Assembly (NCBI RefSeq): GCF_009796845.1 | Contig: NZ_CP047025.1 | Coordinates: 3,348,001-3,412,000, forward strand | Direction of reading: 5' to 3' | Source of the DNA: Cobetia sp. L2A1 | Lineage (GTDB): Bacteria > Pseudomonadota > Gammaproteobacteria > Pseudomonadales > Halomonadaceae | Length of the DNA: 64,000 nt | Shown: positions 47,269 to 57,087 of the stretch, in pieces | How positions within the stretch are numbered: the first letter of the stretch is position 1 | Layout of the letters: each line of letters starts with the position of its first letter | Translations under genes and position numbers: made by a program | The notes under the pieces: generated by a model | Seen by the model: the letters and a program-made list of their open reading frames with translations, nothing else | What the model was told of the DNA's origin: nothing | Database searches by the model: none

Positions 47269-48344
47269 CACAGCTCTCCTTCGTCGACAGCCGGCAACGG
47301 CATCGGCACTGCCAAGACGGCACGCCCTTCTTCCACACCCAGTATTTCGGCCTGCTCTGGCGTCAGCATCAGCTGCCCTGTCGGCGTCAGTGCATAACGC
47401 GCCAGTACGCAACGGAACCCGCCCAAGTGCTGATTGGCAACCATCGCTGGCACCGCATCCGGCAAGCTTTCTGCAGGACGGATACGCACTGGATGCCAAC
47501 CACAATTCGCGAAGGTGTGCAGGCGTTCACGTTCAGCCAGCAGCAAGGGTCCGGCATCAAAGATGTCGACATGGCGTGAGCGCGAGAAGCCCTCCGCCAG
47601 CATCTCTTGCATGGCATATTCGTGGCGCTGGTTCTCACGCCCGATGGCGGCGCGCGCCTGCGGCGTGAGCAACGGCAGATAGAGCGGAAACGGTGGCATC
47701 ACCTCGGCAATGAAACTCTTGGAGCGTATGCCTGCCATCTGATTGATTTCATTGAAATCACGATCAAAGAAATGCTGGCCAACGCTATCCCAGAACGGAC
47801 TGATCTGACACCCGTCACGCATTTCCAGATAGCCCGGAAAAGCCACCGCCAGCTCACTGGCGAAACGCTCGGGATACTGAGCGATGAACATCAAGCGCGC
47901 ACGTCGCAGCAAGCTGTCGGCATCTGTCTCGCGATAGCGGGCATCCAGCGACAAGGCACACAGCAGCGTCGCGTCCGAGACCTCATGAGACAGTGCCAGT
48001 GTCTGCACTTCATGGCGGACATTGAGCTGCTGGGAGGCGTGAATCAGCGTTTCCTGGCGGTAGGTGTAATAAGCCTCGCGCGCGCCTGCCTCGGCGCGCA
48101 GAGAGGCAGTGCCTACCACTTCTTGCGTTTCAAGATCTTCCAACACGAAACAGTAGGTTTCATCACCCGGGAAATCGATCTCGGCACGTAGACTGCGCTG
48201 GGAGCGCGTAATGCGCTCCTCAAGACGATCACGATGTGGCGGCAGATTGGTCAGTCGTGGCGTTGCCGTCGCCGCGAGCCGCTCAAGTGCAAGCAGATCG
48301 CGACTCTCGGCAGGACGCACGACCAGCATCGGCGCACTGTTCAT
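47268..48344 (-). CDS. aruF: AruF, arginine/ornithine N-succinyltransferase alpha subunit
   Basis: A 358-residue paralogue of AruG: MLVVRPAESRDLLALERLA, TNLPPHRDRLEERI, RQETLIHASQQL, GYLEMRDGCQISPFWDSVGQ and HVDIFDAGPLLLAE. It starts at ATG 48344 in an ATGA overlap with the astC stop codon. Catalyses the first AST step with AruG: succinyl-CoA plus arginine (or ornithine) to the N2-succinyl compound. Confidence 0.92.
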   Translation of the reverse strand: MNSAPMLVVRPAESRDLLALERLAATATPRLTNLPPHRDRLEERITRSQRSLRAEIDFPGDETYCFVLEDLETQEVVGTASLRAEAGAREAYYTYRQETLIHASQQLNVRHEVQTLALSHEVSDATLLCALSLDARYRETDADSLLRRARLMFIAQYPERFASELAVAFPGYLEMRDGCQISPFWDSVGQHFFDRDFNEINQMAGIRSKSFIAEVMPPFPLYLPLLTPQARAAIGRENQRHEYAMQEMLAEGFSRSRHVDIFDAGPLLLAERERLHTFANCGWHPVRIRPAESLPDAVPAMVANQHLGGFRCVLARYALTPTGQLMLTPEQAEILGVEEGRAVLAVPMPLPAVDEGEL

Positions 48345-49561
48345 GCCGATGCAGTGCCAGAGACAAAGTTCGCCACGGCGAGTTCGAGTTTATCGAGCCC
48401 ACTCTGGATCTCGTCTTCACTGATCACCAGTGACGGTGCGAGACGCAACACGTCAGGACCGGCGATCAGCACCATCAGGCCTTCCGCCATCGCCAGATTC
48501 AGGATGTCCTTGGCGCGCCCTGCATAGCCTGGCGCCATCTCGGCACCGATCAGCAAGCCCATGCCGCGCACTTCCTTGAAAACGCCGTGATGATTGCCGA
48601 TGGCTTCAAGTCCCTTGCGCAGCAGCTCGTGACGATACGCAACACCGGCGAGCACTTCGGGGGTGTCGATGGTTTCCAGCGCCGCGAGACCGACGGCACA
48701 GGCCAGCGGGTTGCCGCCATAGGTGGAACCGTGCGTACCGATGGCCATCGCCGGCGCGATACGGTCAGTCGTCAGCATTGCGCCCAACGGGAAGCCGCCA
48801 CCGATGCCCTTGGCAGTGGTCAGGATGTCCGGCACCACGCCAAAGTGCTCATAAGCGTAGAGACGGCCAGTACGACCGGCACCACTCTGCACTTCATCAA
48901 AGATCAACAAGGCATCGTGCTGGTCACACAGTTCACGCAGGCCCTCAAGGAAGGATTGATCCCCTGGAATGATGCCGCCCTCACCCTGCAGCGGCTCGAC
49001 GATGATGGCGCAGGTATCGTCGTCCATCAGCTCACGCACGGAGTCGAGGTTGTTGAATTCCGCGTGCAGGATGCCCCCCGGGATCGGACCGAAGCCCTGA
49101 GAGTACTTGGGCTGTCCGCCGACGCTGACGGTGAAGAAGGTGCGACCATGAAAAGACTGACGGAAGGAGATGATCTTGTCCTTCTTCTCGCCATGCTCGT
49201 TGTAGGCGAAGCGACGGGCCAGCTTCAGGGCAGCTTCGTTGGCTTCCCCACCGGAGGAGCAGAAGTAGACCTTGTCGGCGAAGGTGCGCTCGGTCAGCGC
49301 CTTGGCCAGCGCCAGCGCAGGCTCATTGGTATAGACATTGGACAGGTGCCAGACCTTGTCGGCCTGATCCTTCAGCGCCTTGACCAATGCCGGGTGGCAG
49401 TGGCCCAGAGAGGTGACAGCGATACCGCCCGCGAAATCGATGTACTCACGACCCTCCTGATCCCACAGACGGCTACCCTCACCGCGCACCGGAATGGCAG
49501 CCTGGGGTGCGTAGTTAGGCACCATGGCATGATCGAAATCGGCACGGGTCAGCTGGGTCAT
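48341..49561 (-). CDS. astC: AstC/AruC, succinylornithine transaminase
   Basis: A 406-residue class III PLP aminotransferase. Motifs: VRGEGSRLWDQEGREYIDFA, CSSGGEANEAALKLAR, LLIFDEVQSGAGRTG and ILTTAKGIGGGFP with the PLP-binding Lys. ATG 49561 has GAGGAA upstream. In Pseudomonas the enzyme also acts in arginine synthesis as acetylornithine transaminase. It heads the ast operon, with a 19-bp tandem repeat about 140-178 bp before it. Confidence 0.94.
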   Translation of the reverse strand: MTQLTRADFDHAMVPNYAPQAAIPVRGEGSRLWDQEGREYIDFAGGIAVTSLGHCHPALVKALKDQADKVWHLSNVYTNEPALALAKALTERTFADKVYFCSSGGEANEAALKLARRFAYNEHGEKKDKIISFRQSFHGRTFFTVSVGGQPKYSQGFGPIPGGILHAEFNNLDSVRELMDDDTCAIIVEPLQGEGGIIPGDQSFLEGLRELCDQHDALLIFDEVQSGAGRTGRLYAYEHFGVVPDILTTAKGIGGGFPLGAMLTTDRIAPAMAIGTHGSTYGGNPLACAVGLAALETIDTPEVLAGVAYRHELLRKGLEAIGNHHGVFKEVRGMGLLIGAEMAPGYAGRAKDILNLAMAEGLMVLIAGPDVLRLAPSLVISEDEIQSGLDKLELAVANFVSGTASA

Positions 49562-49700
49562 CGTCTCTTCCTCATCGCAGGGTCGGACCGGGGCGCTGAT
49601 GGCACACAGCAATCCCTCGGGCTATGACACTCGAGTATAGGGAGACAACGTGACAATGACTTTCAGGGAAAGGACGGCGACTTATGTCAGGTGACGGCTT

Positions 49701-49738
49701 TTACCTGCAAGACGACCCATTATCTGCAATACGACCAA
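49701..49738. promoter_or_regulatory. Tandem 19-bp direct repeat upstream of astC, candidate ArgR operator
   Basis: TTACCTGCAAGACGACCCA (49701-49719) and TTATCTGCAATACGACCAA (49720-49738) match at 16 of 19 bases and abut exactly. On the astC strand each reads GGTCGT followed by a TTGCAG, which resembles the TGTCGC half-sites that Pseudomonas ArgR binds in tandem. The element ends one base before the argR stop codon and lies upstream of the ast operon. Confidence 0.6.
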
Positions 49739-50740
49739 TCAGCCGTGCTGAATGAGACGTTCGTCGCGGGGGCTGCGCCCGAAATGATTGCGGAAGGCAG
49801 TGGAGAAATGGGCGGCGCTGGAGAAACCCGTCGCCAGCGCGATCTCACCAATCGGCTGATCGCTCTCACGCAATAGCTGACGCGAACGTGCAAGGCGCAG
49901 GTCGAGATAGTAGCGACTGGGTACGGACTGCAGGTGCTTCTTGAACAGCCGCTCCAGCTGACGCCGCGAGATACCGAGATGCTCGCCGATCTCGTGCGTG
50001 GTAAGCGGCTCCTCGATATTGGCTTCCATCAGCGTGACGGCCTCGACCAACGGCTGCGGCGCGTGAGCAAAGCGGTTCTTGAGCGGCACATGCTGTGGCT
50101 CATCGGCCAGGCGAATACGCTCACAGACGAAGTGCTCCGATACCTTCTCGGCCAGCTTGCGGCCGTGATGCTGCGCGATCAACGTCATCATCATGTCCAT
50201 CGCCGCGGTACCGCCACCACAGCTCAGGCGGTCCCGGTCCAGCTCATAAAGCTGATGAGATACCCGTACCTGTGGGAAATCACGCCGAAAGGACTCTGAA
50301 CGCTGCCAGTGCACAGTAACGCGATAACCATCGAGCAGGCCGGCGCGCGCCAGCTCCCGCGTGCCGGTAGAGATCCCCCCCAATGTCACACCGCGTTCAG
50401 CGAGTCGCTTCAGCCATGTCAAGAGAGTGGGATCAGTGGCCATCACTGGCAGTCCGCCTTCACCGACTGGCTGACCACCACACACAAATAACGTGTCCAG
50501 ATGGCGGGCATCGCTAGCTACCAGACTATCAGGCGCTAACGAGAGCCCAGCCGCCGAGGTAACGCCGCGCCCGTCGATGCCAAAGGTGACGGCGCGATAG
50601 AGCGTCTGCCCTGCAAGCTGATTAGCCACCTGCAGAGGCTCCAGCGCACAGGCCTGAGACAGTAATGAAAAGCCGGGCAGCAGGACAAAGCCAATCTGGC
50701 GCTGCTGCGCCTTGGGAGAAACCAGTGCATCCACAGGCAT
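49739..50740 (-). CDS. argR: ArgR-type regulator (AraC/XylS family with GATase1-like domain)
   Basis: A 333-residue regulator. The N-terminal DJ-1/PfpI-like domain (QIGFVLLPGFSLLSQACALEPL) senses the effector in such proteins; the C-terminal AraC-type double helix-turn-helix holds THEIGEHLGISRRQLERLF and IGEIALATGFSSAAHFSTAF. It is of the GlxA/ArgR type, not the hexameric enteric ArgR. It directly precedes the ast operon, so it probably activates arginine catabolism. CdhR/GbdR (carnitine/betaine) proteins share this layout and cannot be excluded by sequence alone. Confidence 0.85.
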   Translation of the reverse strand: MPVDALVSPKAQQRQIGFVLLPGFSLLSQACALEPLQVANQLAGQTLYRAVTFGIDGRGVTSAAGLSLAPDSLVASDARHLDTLFVCGGQPVGEGGLPVMATDPTLLTWLKRLAERGVTLGGISTGTRELARAGLLDGYRVTVHWQRSESFRRDFPQVRVSHQLYELDRDRLSCGGGTAAMDMMMTLIAQHHGRKLAEKVSEHFVCERIRLADEPQHVPLKNRFAHAPQPLVEAVTLMEANIEEPLTTHEIGEHLGISRRQLERLFKKHLQSVPSRYYLDLRLARSRQLLRESDQPIGEIALATGFSSAAHFSTAFRNHFGRSPRDERLIQHG

Positions 50741-50859
50741 GGGAATCCGTCAGGGTCCTTCAGGGGCTGTCATGAGGGAGAACGCCATATTGTGCCACGC
50801 CTGCCCCGCCCTGCGCGTCGCAAGTGAGTCAGCGAGTGAAAATCGACGATCCATGATCG

Positions 50860-50884
50860 AAAACGCCACCCCGAAGGGTGGCGC
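50860..50884 (-). terminator. Terminator after fabV
   Basis: CGCCACCC pairs with GGGTGGCG around a TTCG-type tetraloop; the minus strand then runs into TTTTCG. It lies 63 bp after the fabV stop codon. Confidence 0.85.
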
Positions 50885-50946
50885 TTCATTACACCGCACC
50901 AAGTGCGGCTCGCGCATTGCTTCTGCGCGTCCTGTCTCTCAATCAA

Positions 50947-52149
50947 TTACATCTGAACCACATCGAATTCGACATCAGTGGCGACATCAACATCGTAGTC
51001 AACATCATCTCGCGTGAAGCCGAACAGCTTGAGGAATTGCTGCTTGTAGCTGGCATAGTCTGTGATATCGAACAGATTGTCGCTGGTGACCTTCGGCCAC
51101 AGTTCCTGACAGGCCTGCTGAACGTCATCACGCAGCTCCCAATCGTCCAGGCGCAGACGGCCAGACTCATCGGTCACGATATCACCGTCACCGTAGAAGC
51201 GATCAGCGTAGAAGCGGTTGAGCTGCTCGATGGTACCTTCGTGCAGGCCCTTCTCCTTCATGATCTTGTAGACCATCGAGATATACAGCGGCATGACCGG
51301 AATCGCGGCGCTCGCCTGAGTCACCACGGACTTGAGTACGGCGACGTGTGCGCGTCCACCACGAGCAGAAAGCTTGTCGTGAATGCTGCCAGCAGCGCGG
51401 TCAAGATCTTCCTTGGCGCGACCCAGTGCACCATGCCAATAGATCGGCCAGGTGATTTCGGTACCGATGTAGCTGAAGGCCACTGAGCGAGCACCTTCGG
51501 CCAGCACACCAGCCTCGTCCAGCGCCTGCATCCACAGCTCCCAATCCTGACCACCCATCACGGTGACGGTATCGTCGATTTCCTGCTCGGTAGCAGGTTC
51601 GACTTCCGCCTCGATGATGACATCCTTGTTGGTGTCGATGGCAGTTGCGCGGTAGGTCTCACCAATCGGCTTGAGCACGGAACGCTTGAGCTCACCGCTG
51701 TCCGGCATCTTGCGCACCGGAGAGGCCAATGAGTAGATGACGAGATCGACTTCGCCCATGTTGGCCTTGATCAGCTCGATGGCCTTGGCGCGCGTCTCGT
51801 GGGAGAAGGCGTCGCCATTGATCGCCTGGCTGTAGAGGCCTTCAGCCTTGGCGAACTTGTCGAAGGCGGCAGAGTTGTACCAGCCCGCGGTGCCGGCCTT
51901 CTTCTCGGTACCCGGCTTCTCGAAGAAGACACCCAGGGTGTCAGCGCCGTAACCGAACGCTGCCGTGATACGCGCCGCGAGGCCGTAACCACTGGAGGCA
52001 CCAATCACCAGCACCTTCTTCGGACCGCCGTCACGCTTGTCACCGACGGTCTTGCGGGTGATGGCGATCTGTTCGGCAACGTTCTGCTCGCAGCCCTTGG
52101 GATGAGTAGTGGTGCAGATGAAGCCGCGAACCTTGGGTTTGATGATCAC
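50947..52149 (-). CDS. fabV: FabV, trans-2-enoyl-ACP reductase
   Basis: A 400-residue short-chain-dehydrogenase-type reductase that completes each round of fatty acid elongation and is intrinsically triclosan tolerant. Evidence: [20 protein letters not shown], the cofactor loop [15 protein letters not shown] and the FabV active-site spacing Tyr-x8-Lys in [14 protein letters not shown] (Tyr about 235). GAGG stands nine bases before ATG 52149. The length equals the family's. No other fatty acid gene adjoins. Confidence 0.95.
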   Translation of the reverse strand: MIIKPKVRGFICTTTHPKGCEQNVAEQIAITRKTVGDKRDGGPKKVLVIGASSGYGLAARITAAFGYGADTLGVFFEKPGTEKKAGTAGWYNSAAFDKFAKAEGLYSQAINGDAFSHETRAKAIELIKANMGEVDLVIYSLASPVRKMPDSGELKRSVLKPIGETYRATAIDTNKDVIIEAEVEPATEQEIDDTVTVMGGQDWELWMQALDEAGVLAEGARSVAFSYIGTEITWPIYWHGALGRAKEDLDRAAGSIHDKLSARGGRAHVAVLKSVVTQASAAIPVMPLYISMVYKIMKEKGLHEGTIEQLNRFYADRFYGDGDIVTDESGRLRLDDWELRDDVQQACQELWPKVTSDNLFDITDYASYKQQFLKLFGFTRDDVDYDVDVATDVEFDVVQM

Positions 52150-52480
52150 GTAAAAACCTCGTTTGCTGTTGGCCCGGCGTGTACCCGCCGATGCTGATAC
52201 CCGCTCCGCGATAGCGGCAACTCATGGCTGCCTGCCGATATCGGAGCGTATCGTGAGTATGGCGTTCGAATCGGATAAAACCGGCATTGAAACCAGCTTC
52301 TGGGCGCTATTCTAGCGATTGTCGGCCACGCTGTCCGCCCCGACCACGCTATCCACCTCAGTCCAGTGAACAACTGGAGCCAGGTAGGGCCGCTGCCGTA
52401 TCATGATGTTCTTCTCTTCGTATTCGTCTGACGTCCATTCGTGCCTGGCATGCTGGACCCCGGCTTCAGGATGTCCCGCC
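52150..52480. other. Divergent promoter region of fabV and the DUF7079 gene
   Basis: Nothing coding is supported here; no repeat or clear operator stands out. Confidence 0.4.
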
Positions 52481-52885
52481 ATGAACGATCACCTCGCACC
52501 CGATGTAGCAGCCCTGCTCGAACGCCGCCAGGATGTCTGGCTGGCGTTGTCGCCACTCTGGCTGGAACGCGATCCACGTGAAGCCGATTATCAGCACATG
52601 GCGGAGGTCGTCGAGGCGCAAGGCATCGGCTTTCGCGAACTCGAGCAACTTTATCGACTGGAAATGGCACCGGTGCTGGTACGTGAACAGGTCGGCATGA
52701 CGCCCAACTTCAAGGGCTTCGACGACAGCCGTCTATTGTCACGCTTATTGCAGCACACCCATCGCTTGAGTCGCGGCCGTCGCCTGTTCTGGCTCCTGTT
52801 TTCGGGCCTTGCCACCATGCCCAGCCGTCACCGTTACGGCAACCTGATCGAAATCCTCTACTTGCGGGGCAATACGCCAGAGTAG
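52481..52885 (+). CDS. DUF7079-like small protein
   Basis: A 134-residue cytoplasmic protein, largely helical. ERRQDVWLALSPLWLERDP at the start and FRELEQLYRLEMAPVL match what I recall of the uncharacterised DUF7079 family. ATG 52481 has AGGA nine bases upstream; the frame from 52403 is less likely. Function unknown. It ends before a 21-bp terminator. Confidence 0.65.
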   Translation: MNDHLAPDVAALLERRQDVWLALSPLWLERDPREADYQHMAEVVEAQGIGFRELEQLYRLEMAPVLVREQVGMTPNFKGFDDSRLLSRLLQHTHRLSRGRRLFWLLFSGLATMPSRHRYGNLIEILYLRGNTPE

Positions 52886-52980
52886 TCCGTCAAAAGGATG
52901 TCGCAAGGAATCAGTATTGCCGAAGCTGCGCTCGACCTGACATCGCTCAACCGTATACCTGCCACGCAATATCAACAGCA

Positions 52981-53030
52981 AAAACGCACAGCGCCCCGTG
53001 ATCTTGAGGTCACGGGGCGCTGTGCGTTTT
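52981..53030. terminator. 21-bp perfect bidirectional terminator
   Basis: AAAACGCACAGCGCCCCGTGA pairs without mismatch with its complement across an 8-base loop, with A4 and T4 ends. It ends both the DUF7079 gene and lapG. Confidence 0.95.
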
Positions 53031-53060
53031 CATACCTGCCTGTCATGACTGCCATCCAGC

Positions 53061-53729
53061 TCAAGGGCGCTTACGCAAGGGGACTCTGAGCACGCCATCT
53101 GCCCGACGTTTCTGCCAATCAGTCAAACTTGATAGTCCTCGACTGTCACTGATCCGCTCCCCGCCTTCAAGTCGCTTGCTCATCCACAATGCACTGCCAT
53201 TGAAGCTGTAGATGGGCAGTAGATCCGTCCGCTCGCTAGCCGGCAAGATTGAGCTATTCAGATTATCGAGCACATCAGGATTGCGCGTATTCGCCGCCTG
53301 ATAGGTCACCACCATATGAAACTGATTGAGACGCAACGCCTTGACGTAATGCAGACGAAGCGAGCTCTCAGGCACATCCAGCTCGCGCAGTGTCAGGTAT
53401 TTCGCCATCGCAAAGTCATCGCAATCACCGGCACCGGCACCCAGGAACTCCTGCGGCGTTGCCCAGTAATCCTTCCGACCCCAGACACTGATGTCATCGG
53501 TGAAACGCAGGCGATTGAAGAAGTCATTCACTTCTCTCAACTGGCGCCTCACCGGTACACCCTCAAGGCGATTCATCAACTGATGCCACTGCTGCACACG
53601 TGTCCAGCCGCCAGAGCCGTATATCTCGATAAAGCGTCGCGCATCAACCGCTTGCGCCAGGCCCGCTCCTACCAAGAGAGACAACCACAGCCAGACCACC
53701 AGTCCCTTCCACCAGCGACGATGAGTCAT
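53061..53729 (-). CDS. lapG: LapG, periplasmic transglutaminase-like cysteine protease
   Basis: A 222-residue protease with an N-terminal signal segment (GLVVWLWLSLLVGAGLAQA). The catalytic triad is visible as GDCDDFAMAKY (Cys103), NQFHMVV (His138) and DVLDNLN (Asp155); Asp residues next to Cys103 match the calcium site of known LapG. It cuts the N terminus of LapA and releases the adhesin from the outer membrane unless LapD sequesters it. It lies 20 bp downstream of lapD. Confidence 0.93.
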   Translation of the reverse strand: MTHRRWWKGLVVWLWLSLLVGAGLAQAVDARRFIEIYGSGGWTRVQQWHQLMNRLEGVPVRRQLREVNDFFNRLRFTDDISVWGRKDYWATPQEFLGAGAGDCDDFAMAKYLTLRELDVPESSLRLHYVKALRLNQFHMVVTYQAANTRNPDVLDNLNSSILPASERTDLLPIYSFNGSALWMSKRLEGGERISDSRGLSSLTDWQKRRADGVLRVPLRKRP

Positions 53730-53749
53730 GACGAGGCATCCTTTGCCAC

Positions 53750-55678
53750 TCAGCGAGTATTTCTTTCCATGACATCAACGGCAGGCGATACGTAACCCTG
53801 ATAACCATCAGCACCGACAGACATGACACGTGCCTGGTCCGCTGTGGACTCAACACGCGTGACAATGACCTTGGATTCAACCTGATGCGCCGTCATGCAC
53901 AGACTCTGCAGTAGCTCGGTATCGACATCTTCACGCTTGAAGAACGCCTGATCGATCTTGACGTAATCCGGGCGTAGTGCAGACAAATACTTCAACTCCT
54001 TCAACTCACGTGCAAAGCGATCGATACCGCCACGTGCACCTAGTCGACGTGCACGACGGAACAGCGTCTTGACGCGCTCTTGATACCGCAGCGCAATACT
54101 CTCTGACACTTCGATATCGAGGCGCTGACAGACACTCGGATGCGCACTCAACCAGTTGAGCAACCCGACGAAACTAGCCTCGTCATCAAAGGTTTCTCGC
54201 GTCAGGTTGAGAGCCAGACGTGGCGCTTGAATCCTGTCGATATGCATCGCCAGCCATTCCAGTGCTCGCAGATCGAAGCGCGCCCCAATACGGAAGTGAC
54301 GGATAACCGGCAGGAAATCACCAGCCCGATGTAGCTCATCTCCTTCGCGCAGGCGTGCGAACAACTCTCGATGTAGCTCGGTGCCATCATTCAGCAATAC
54401 AGGCTGCGCCACGAAATCGAGTCCATTGTCAGCGTCCAGCGCCGTTTCGATGACATCCCGCCATTCGCCACGCGGACGGGCCTGGCCACCCTCCGGTGCC
54501 AGCCCGACTTCACTGCCCTCTTCAATAGCCTGCAGCAGCGTGGCATCGGCAATCGTGTACATCTGCGTACGCAGCATGCCCGGCTCACGTCGAACTGCAC
54601 CGATGGCACAGCTGATATACGGGGTTTCAGCCAGTGGGTTGGCATCCAGCAAGCTATCAATATCGCCTGCCAACTCACCCAGGAAAGTCCGGAGGGTGGC
54701 TTCATCAACTTCCGGCAACAACAACCCGAAATCATAGTTACCCAAGCGTGCAGCAACGATCGGCTCGCCTTCGAGCTCACACTGCTCAAGGGTCTGAGCA
54801 ATTCCGCGAATCAAGGCATCACGCCCTTTATAACCCTGCTCGTGATAGACCTCTTCAATGTGTGCAGCGCGCAGCAAGACAAAGCTTCCACCCAGTGGTT
54901 CGCTCAGCCATTCATCGACGGCACGATTGAGATAACCACGATTGCCAAGCCCAGACACCGAATCCTGCTCAGCTTGGCGCTGGAGACGCGCCAATTGCGC
55001 AGCTTGTGCCTCGAACTGGGTCTGCAGCCGCTGCCCAAGACGATTGACCGCTGAGGTAATCCCCTTGAGTTCCGCGACACTCGTCTCTTCCAGCGGTGCA
55101 TCAAAACGCTGGGTTTCCATCTCATTGAGGCGATTGGATAGACGATCGAGCGGTCGCAGCAAACGTCTCATCACCACGGAGGCGATCAGCAAGCAAAATA
55201 GCCCACCCAATAACAGCCAAAGCCCGAGGCGCTTGGCTAACGCCCAGAGCTGATCATGCCCTTGAGCAGGCTCGCCCGTCAGACTGATGGTTCCCAGCGA
55301 TGCCCAGCCACCAGGCAATTCACGACTTACCGTTTCCACCTGGATGGGTATCATTTCACGGAACCACTCAGGGGCCAGACTCTCACGCTCAATATCAAAC
55401 GCAATGGGCGCGGGTATCGCAACACTTTCCAGTCGAACATCCCGGACGTATCCACCATCCAGGGTGGCACGAATCAATGCTTCTGCACTGGCCGCATCAC
55501 CAAGCTCAACATGCGGCACCAGTGCAAGACTCAAGCTCTGGGCAAGGTTCGAGAGTTCGACTCGCTGTCGTTCGGCCAGTGCATCTCGGGTGTTGTTGAC
55601 CTGAATGAAGAAGATACCGAAGGAAAAGACCAACAGTAGCAACAACATCAAGGTAAACAGGCGGCGCGAAAGACTCAT
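53750..55678 (-). CDS. lapD: LapD, c-di-GMP receptor controlling LapG
   Basis: A 642-residue inner-membrane receptor. Order: transmembrane helix 7-25, periplasmic LapD_MoxY_N domain about 26-148, second helix about 152-170, HAMP about 170-222, GGDEF about 240-395 and EAL about 405-640. Both enzymes are degenerate: LGNYDF (312-317) replaces GGDEF, ELF replaces EAL (438-440) and DRFAREL stands where catalytic EAL domains have DDFG. So it binds rather than makes or cuts c-di-GMP, and with c-di-GMP bound it traps LapG. Confidence 0.94.
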   Translation of the reverse strand: MSLSRRLFTLMLLLLLVFSFGIFFIQVNNTRDALAERQRVELSNLAQSLSLALVPHVELGDAASAEALIRATLDGGYVRDVRLESVAIPAPIAFDIERESLAPEWFREMIPIQVETVSRELPGGWASLGTISLTGEPAQGHDQLWALAKRLGLWLLLGGLFCLLIASVVMRRLLRPLDRLSNRLNEMETQRFDAPLEETSVAELKGITSAVNRLGQRLQTQFEAQAAQLARLQRQAEQDSVSGLGNRGYLNRAVDEWLSEPLGGSFVLLRAAHIEEVYHEQGYKGRDALIRGIAQTLEQCELEGEPIVAARLGNYDFGLLLPEVDEATLRTFLGELAGDIDSLLDANPLAETPYISCAIGAVRREPGMLRTQMYTIADATLLQAIEEGSEVGLAPEGGQARPRGEWRDVIETALDADNGLDFVAQPVLLNDGTELHRELFARLREGDELHRAGDFLPVIRHFRIGARFDLRALEWLAMHIDRIQAPRLALNLTRETFDDEASFVGLLNWLSAHPSVCQRLDIEVSESIALRYQERVKTLFRRARRLGARGGIDRFARELKELKYLSALRPDYVKIDQAFFKREDVDTELLQSLCMTAHQVESKVIVTRVESTADQARVMSVGADGYQGYVSPAVDVMERNTR

Positions 55679-55746
55679 CTGATTTCCTCATCAGCCGTCG
55701 GCATATGGGCCACGGCACCACTTGTCAAAGTGACACCGTGAGTCAC

Positions 55747-57054
55747 TCAGCCCTGTTGTTGGACTGGCACGGAAACACTCATGGAATCCAGTAATGCCCC
55801 GGTCGCGGACAGCAGGCGATAGTTGGCAGTTTCCAGATCAAATCGAGCACGAATCAGATTCTGCTGCGAGGTGAAAAGCTCACTCTCGCTGTCCAGTAGA
55901 TCCAGCAACGTACGACGGCCGATATCGAACTGCTTGCGATAGCTCTCACGCGTATCCGTGGCTGCACGCACGTAGCTTTCGAGATAATCGATCTGACGTT
56001 TGAGGTTCTCGCGGGCATTCCAGGCCAGACGAATTTCGTCACGGACATCACGTACGACACGATCATTATCGTGCTCGACGGTTTCCAGTGCCGCCTGACG
56101 ACCGCGAATTTCAGACTGGTCACGTCCGCCGCGATAAAGGTTGTAACTCATGACTAGCTCAACGCTCCAGTCATCGTCTCCACTATCTTCCTGATCGTAA
56201 TCATCATTCAGCGTGCGATTACCTTCGAGGCTGAATTCCGGATAGTAATCGCCCTTCTCAGCATTCACTTCATGACGTGCGGCATCGATGGACACTCGTG
56301 CCGACGCCAATAGCGGATTACGCTGATTGGCTTGCTCGTAGGCACTATCAACATCAGCACTGATCAGGCTGGTATCAATCGTTGGCAAGCTCAATTCAGA
56401 CGGTTGCTCACCGACCAGACGCAGATAGGCTGAACGCGAGTCTTCAAGATTGTTCTGTGCCGACAGTACGCTGGCTTCTGCATTGGCCAGGCGACCATCT
56501 ACCTGACGTACATCACTACGCGCACCAAGACCGGAATCAGCCCGACGTCCGATATCGCTGGAGATACGCAGGTGAGCATCGAGATTCGCTTGTGAATACT
56601 TGAGGATCAGCTCATCACGCATGACCTCCAAATAGGCACCAGAGGTATCCAGTGCAATATCGTTGGCTTCTGCAGCGACTTGAAGACGCTGATAATCGGC
56701 TTCCGTTTCTGCCTGACGAATCCGCTCCAACGTTGTGTCGCCATCCCACAGCAACTGGCGAATGGTCAGATCAAGACGGCGATAGTCATGCCAATCATCG
56801 TAATCCGTGGAATTATCGCTTTCCGCATCAAACTTGCCGTAGCCCAGTCGCGCAGTTAGATCGACCGTCGGGCGATAGGCACCACGCTGGGTTTCAGCCT
56901 CTTCAAGACGCTGGATGTGGCGTGAAACCTGAAGGCGCGTACGCGGATTATCCATCACCGCCTTCGAGACAGATTCTTCCAGTGTCAATGCCGATGCCTG
57001 AACGCTGACGCTAACCCCTGCTATAACGCTTAGCGCCAAGAGTGTCTTTTTCAT
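55747..57054 (-). CDS. lapE: LapE, TolC-family outer membrane channel
   Basis: A 435-residue TolC-type protein: signal peptide MKKTLLALSVIAGVSVSVQA-SA, then repeated coiled-coil segments (LTLEESVSKAVMDNPRTRLQ; QANQRNPLLASARVSIDAAR) forming the two structural halves. It follows lapC by 33 bp and should complete the type I channel for LapA. It might also serve the RND pump at 30-35 kb, which lacks its own channel (inference). Confidence 0.92.
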   Translation of the reverse strand: MKKTLLALSVIAGVSVSVQASALTLEESVSKAVMDNPRTRLQVSRHIQRLEEAETQRGAYRPTVDLTARLGYGKFDAESDNSTDYDDWHDYRRLDLTIRQLLWDGDTTLERIRQAETEADYQRLQVAAEANDIALDTSGAYLEVMRDELILKYSQANLDAHLRISSDIGRRADSGLGARSDVRQVDGRLANAEASVLSAQNNLEDSRSAYLRLVGEQPSELSLPTIDTSLISADVDSAYEQANQRNPLLASARVSIDAARHEVNAEKGDYYPEFSLEGNRTLNDDYDQEDSGDDDWSVELVMSYNLYRGGRDQSEIRGRQAALETVEHDNDRVVRDVRDEIRLAWNARENLKRQIDYLESYVRAATDTRESYRKQFDIGRRTLLDLLDSESELFTSQQNLIRARFDLETANYRLLSATGALLDSMSVSVPVQQQG

Positions 57055-57087
57055 TATGATTTATCCTTTAGCACATCTTGCCCTTGA

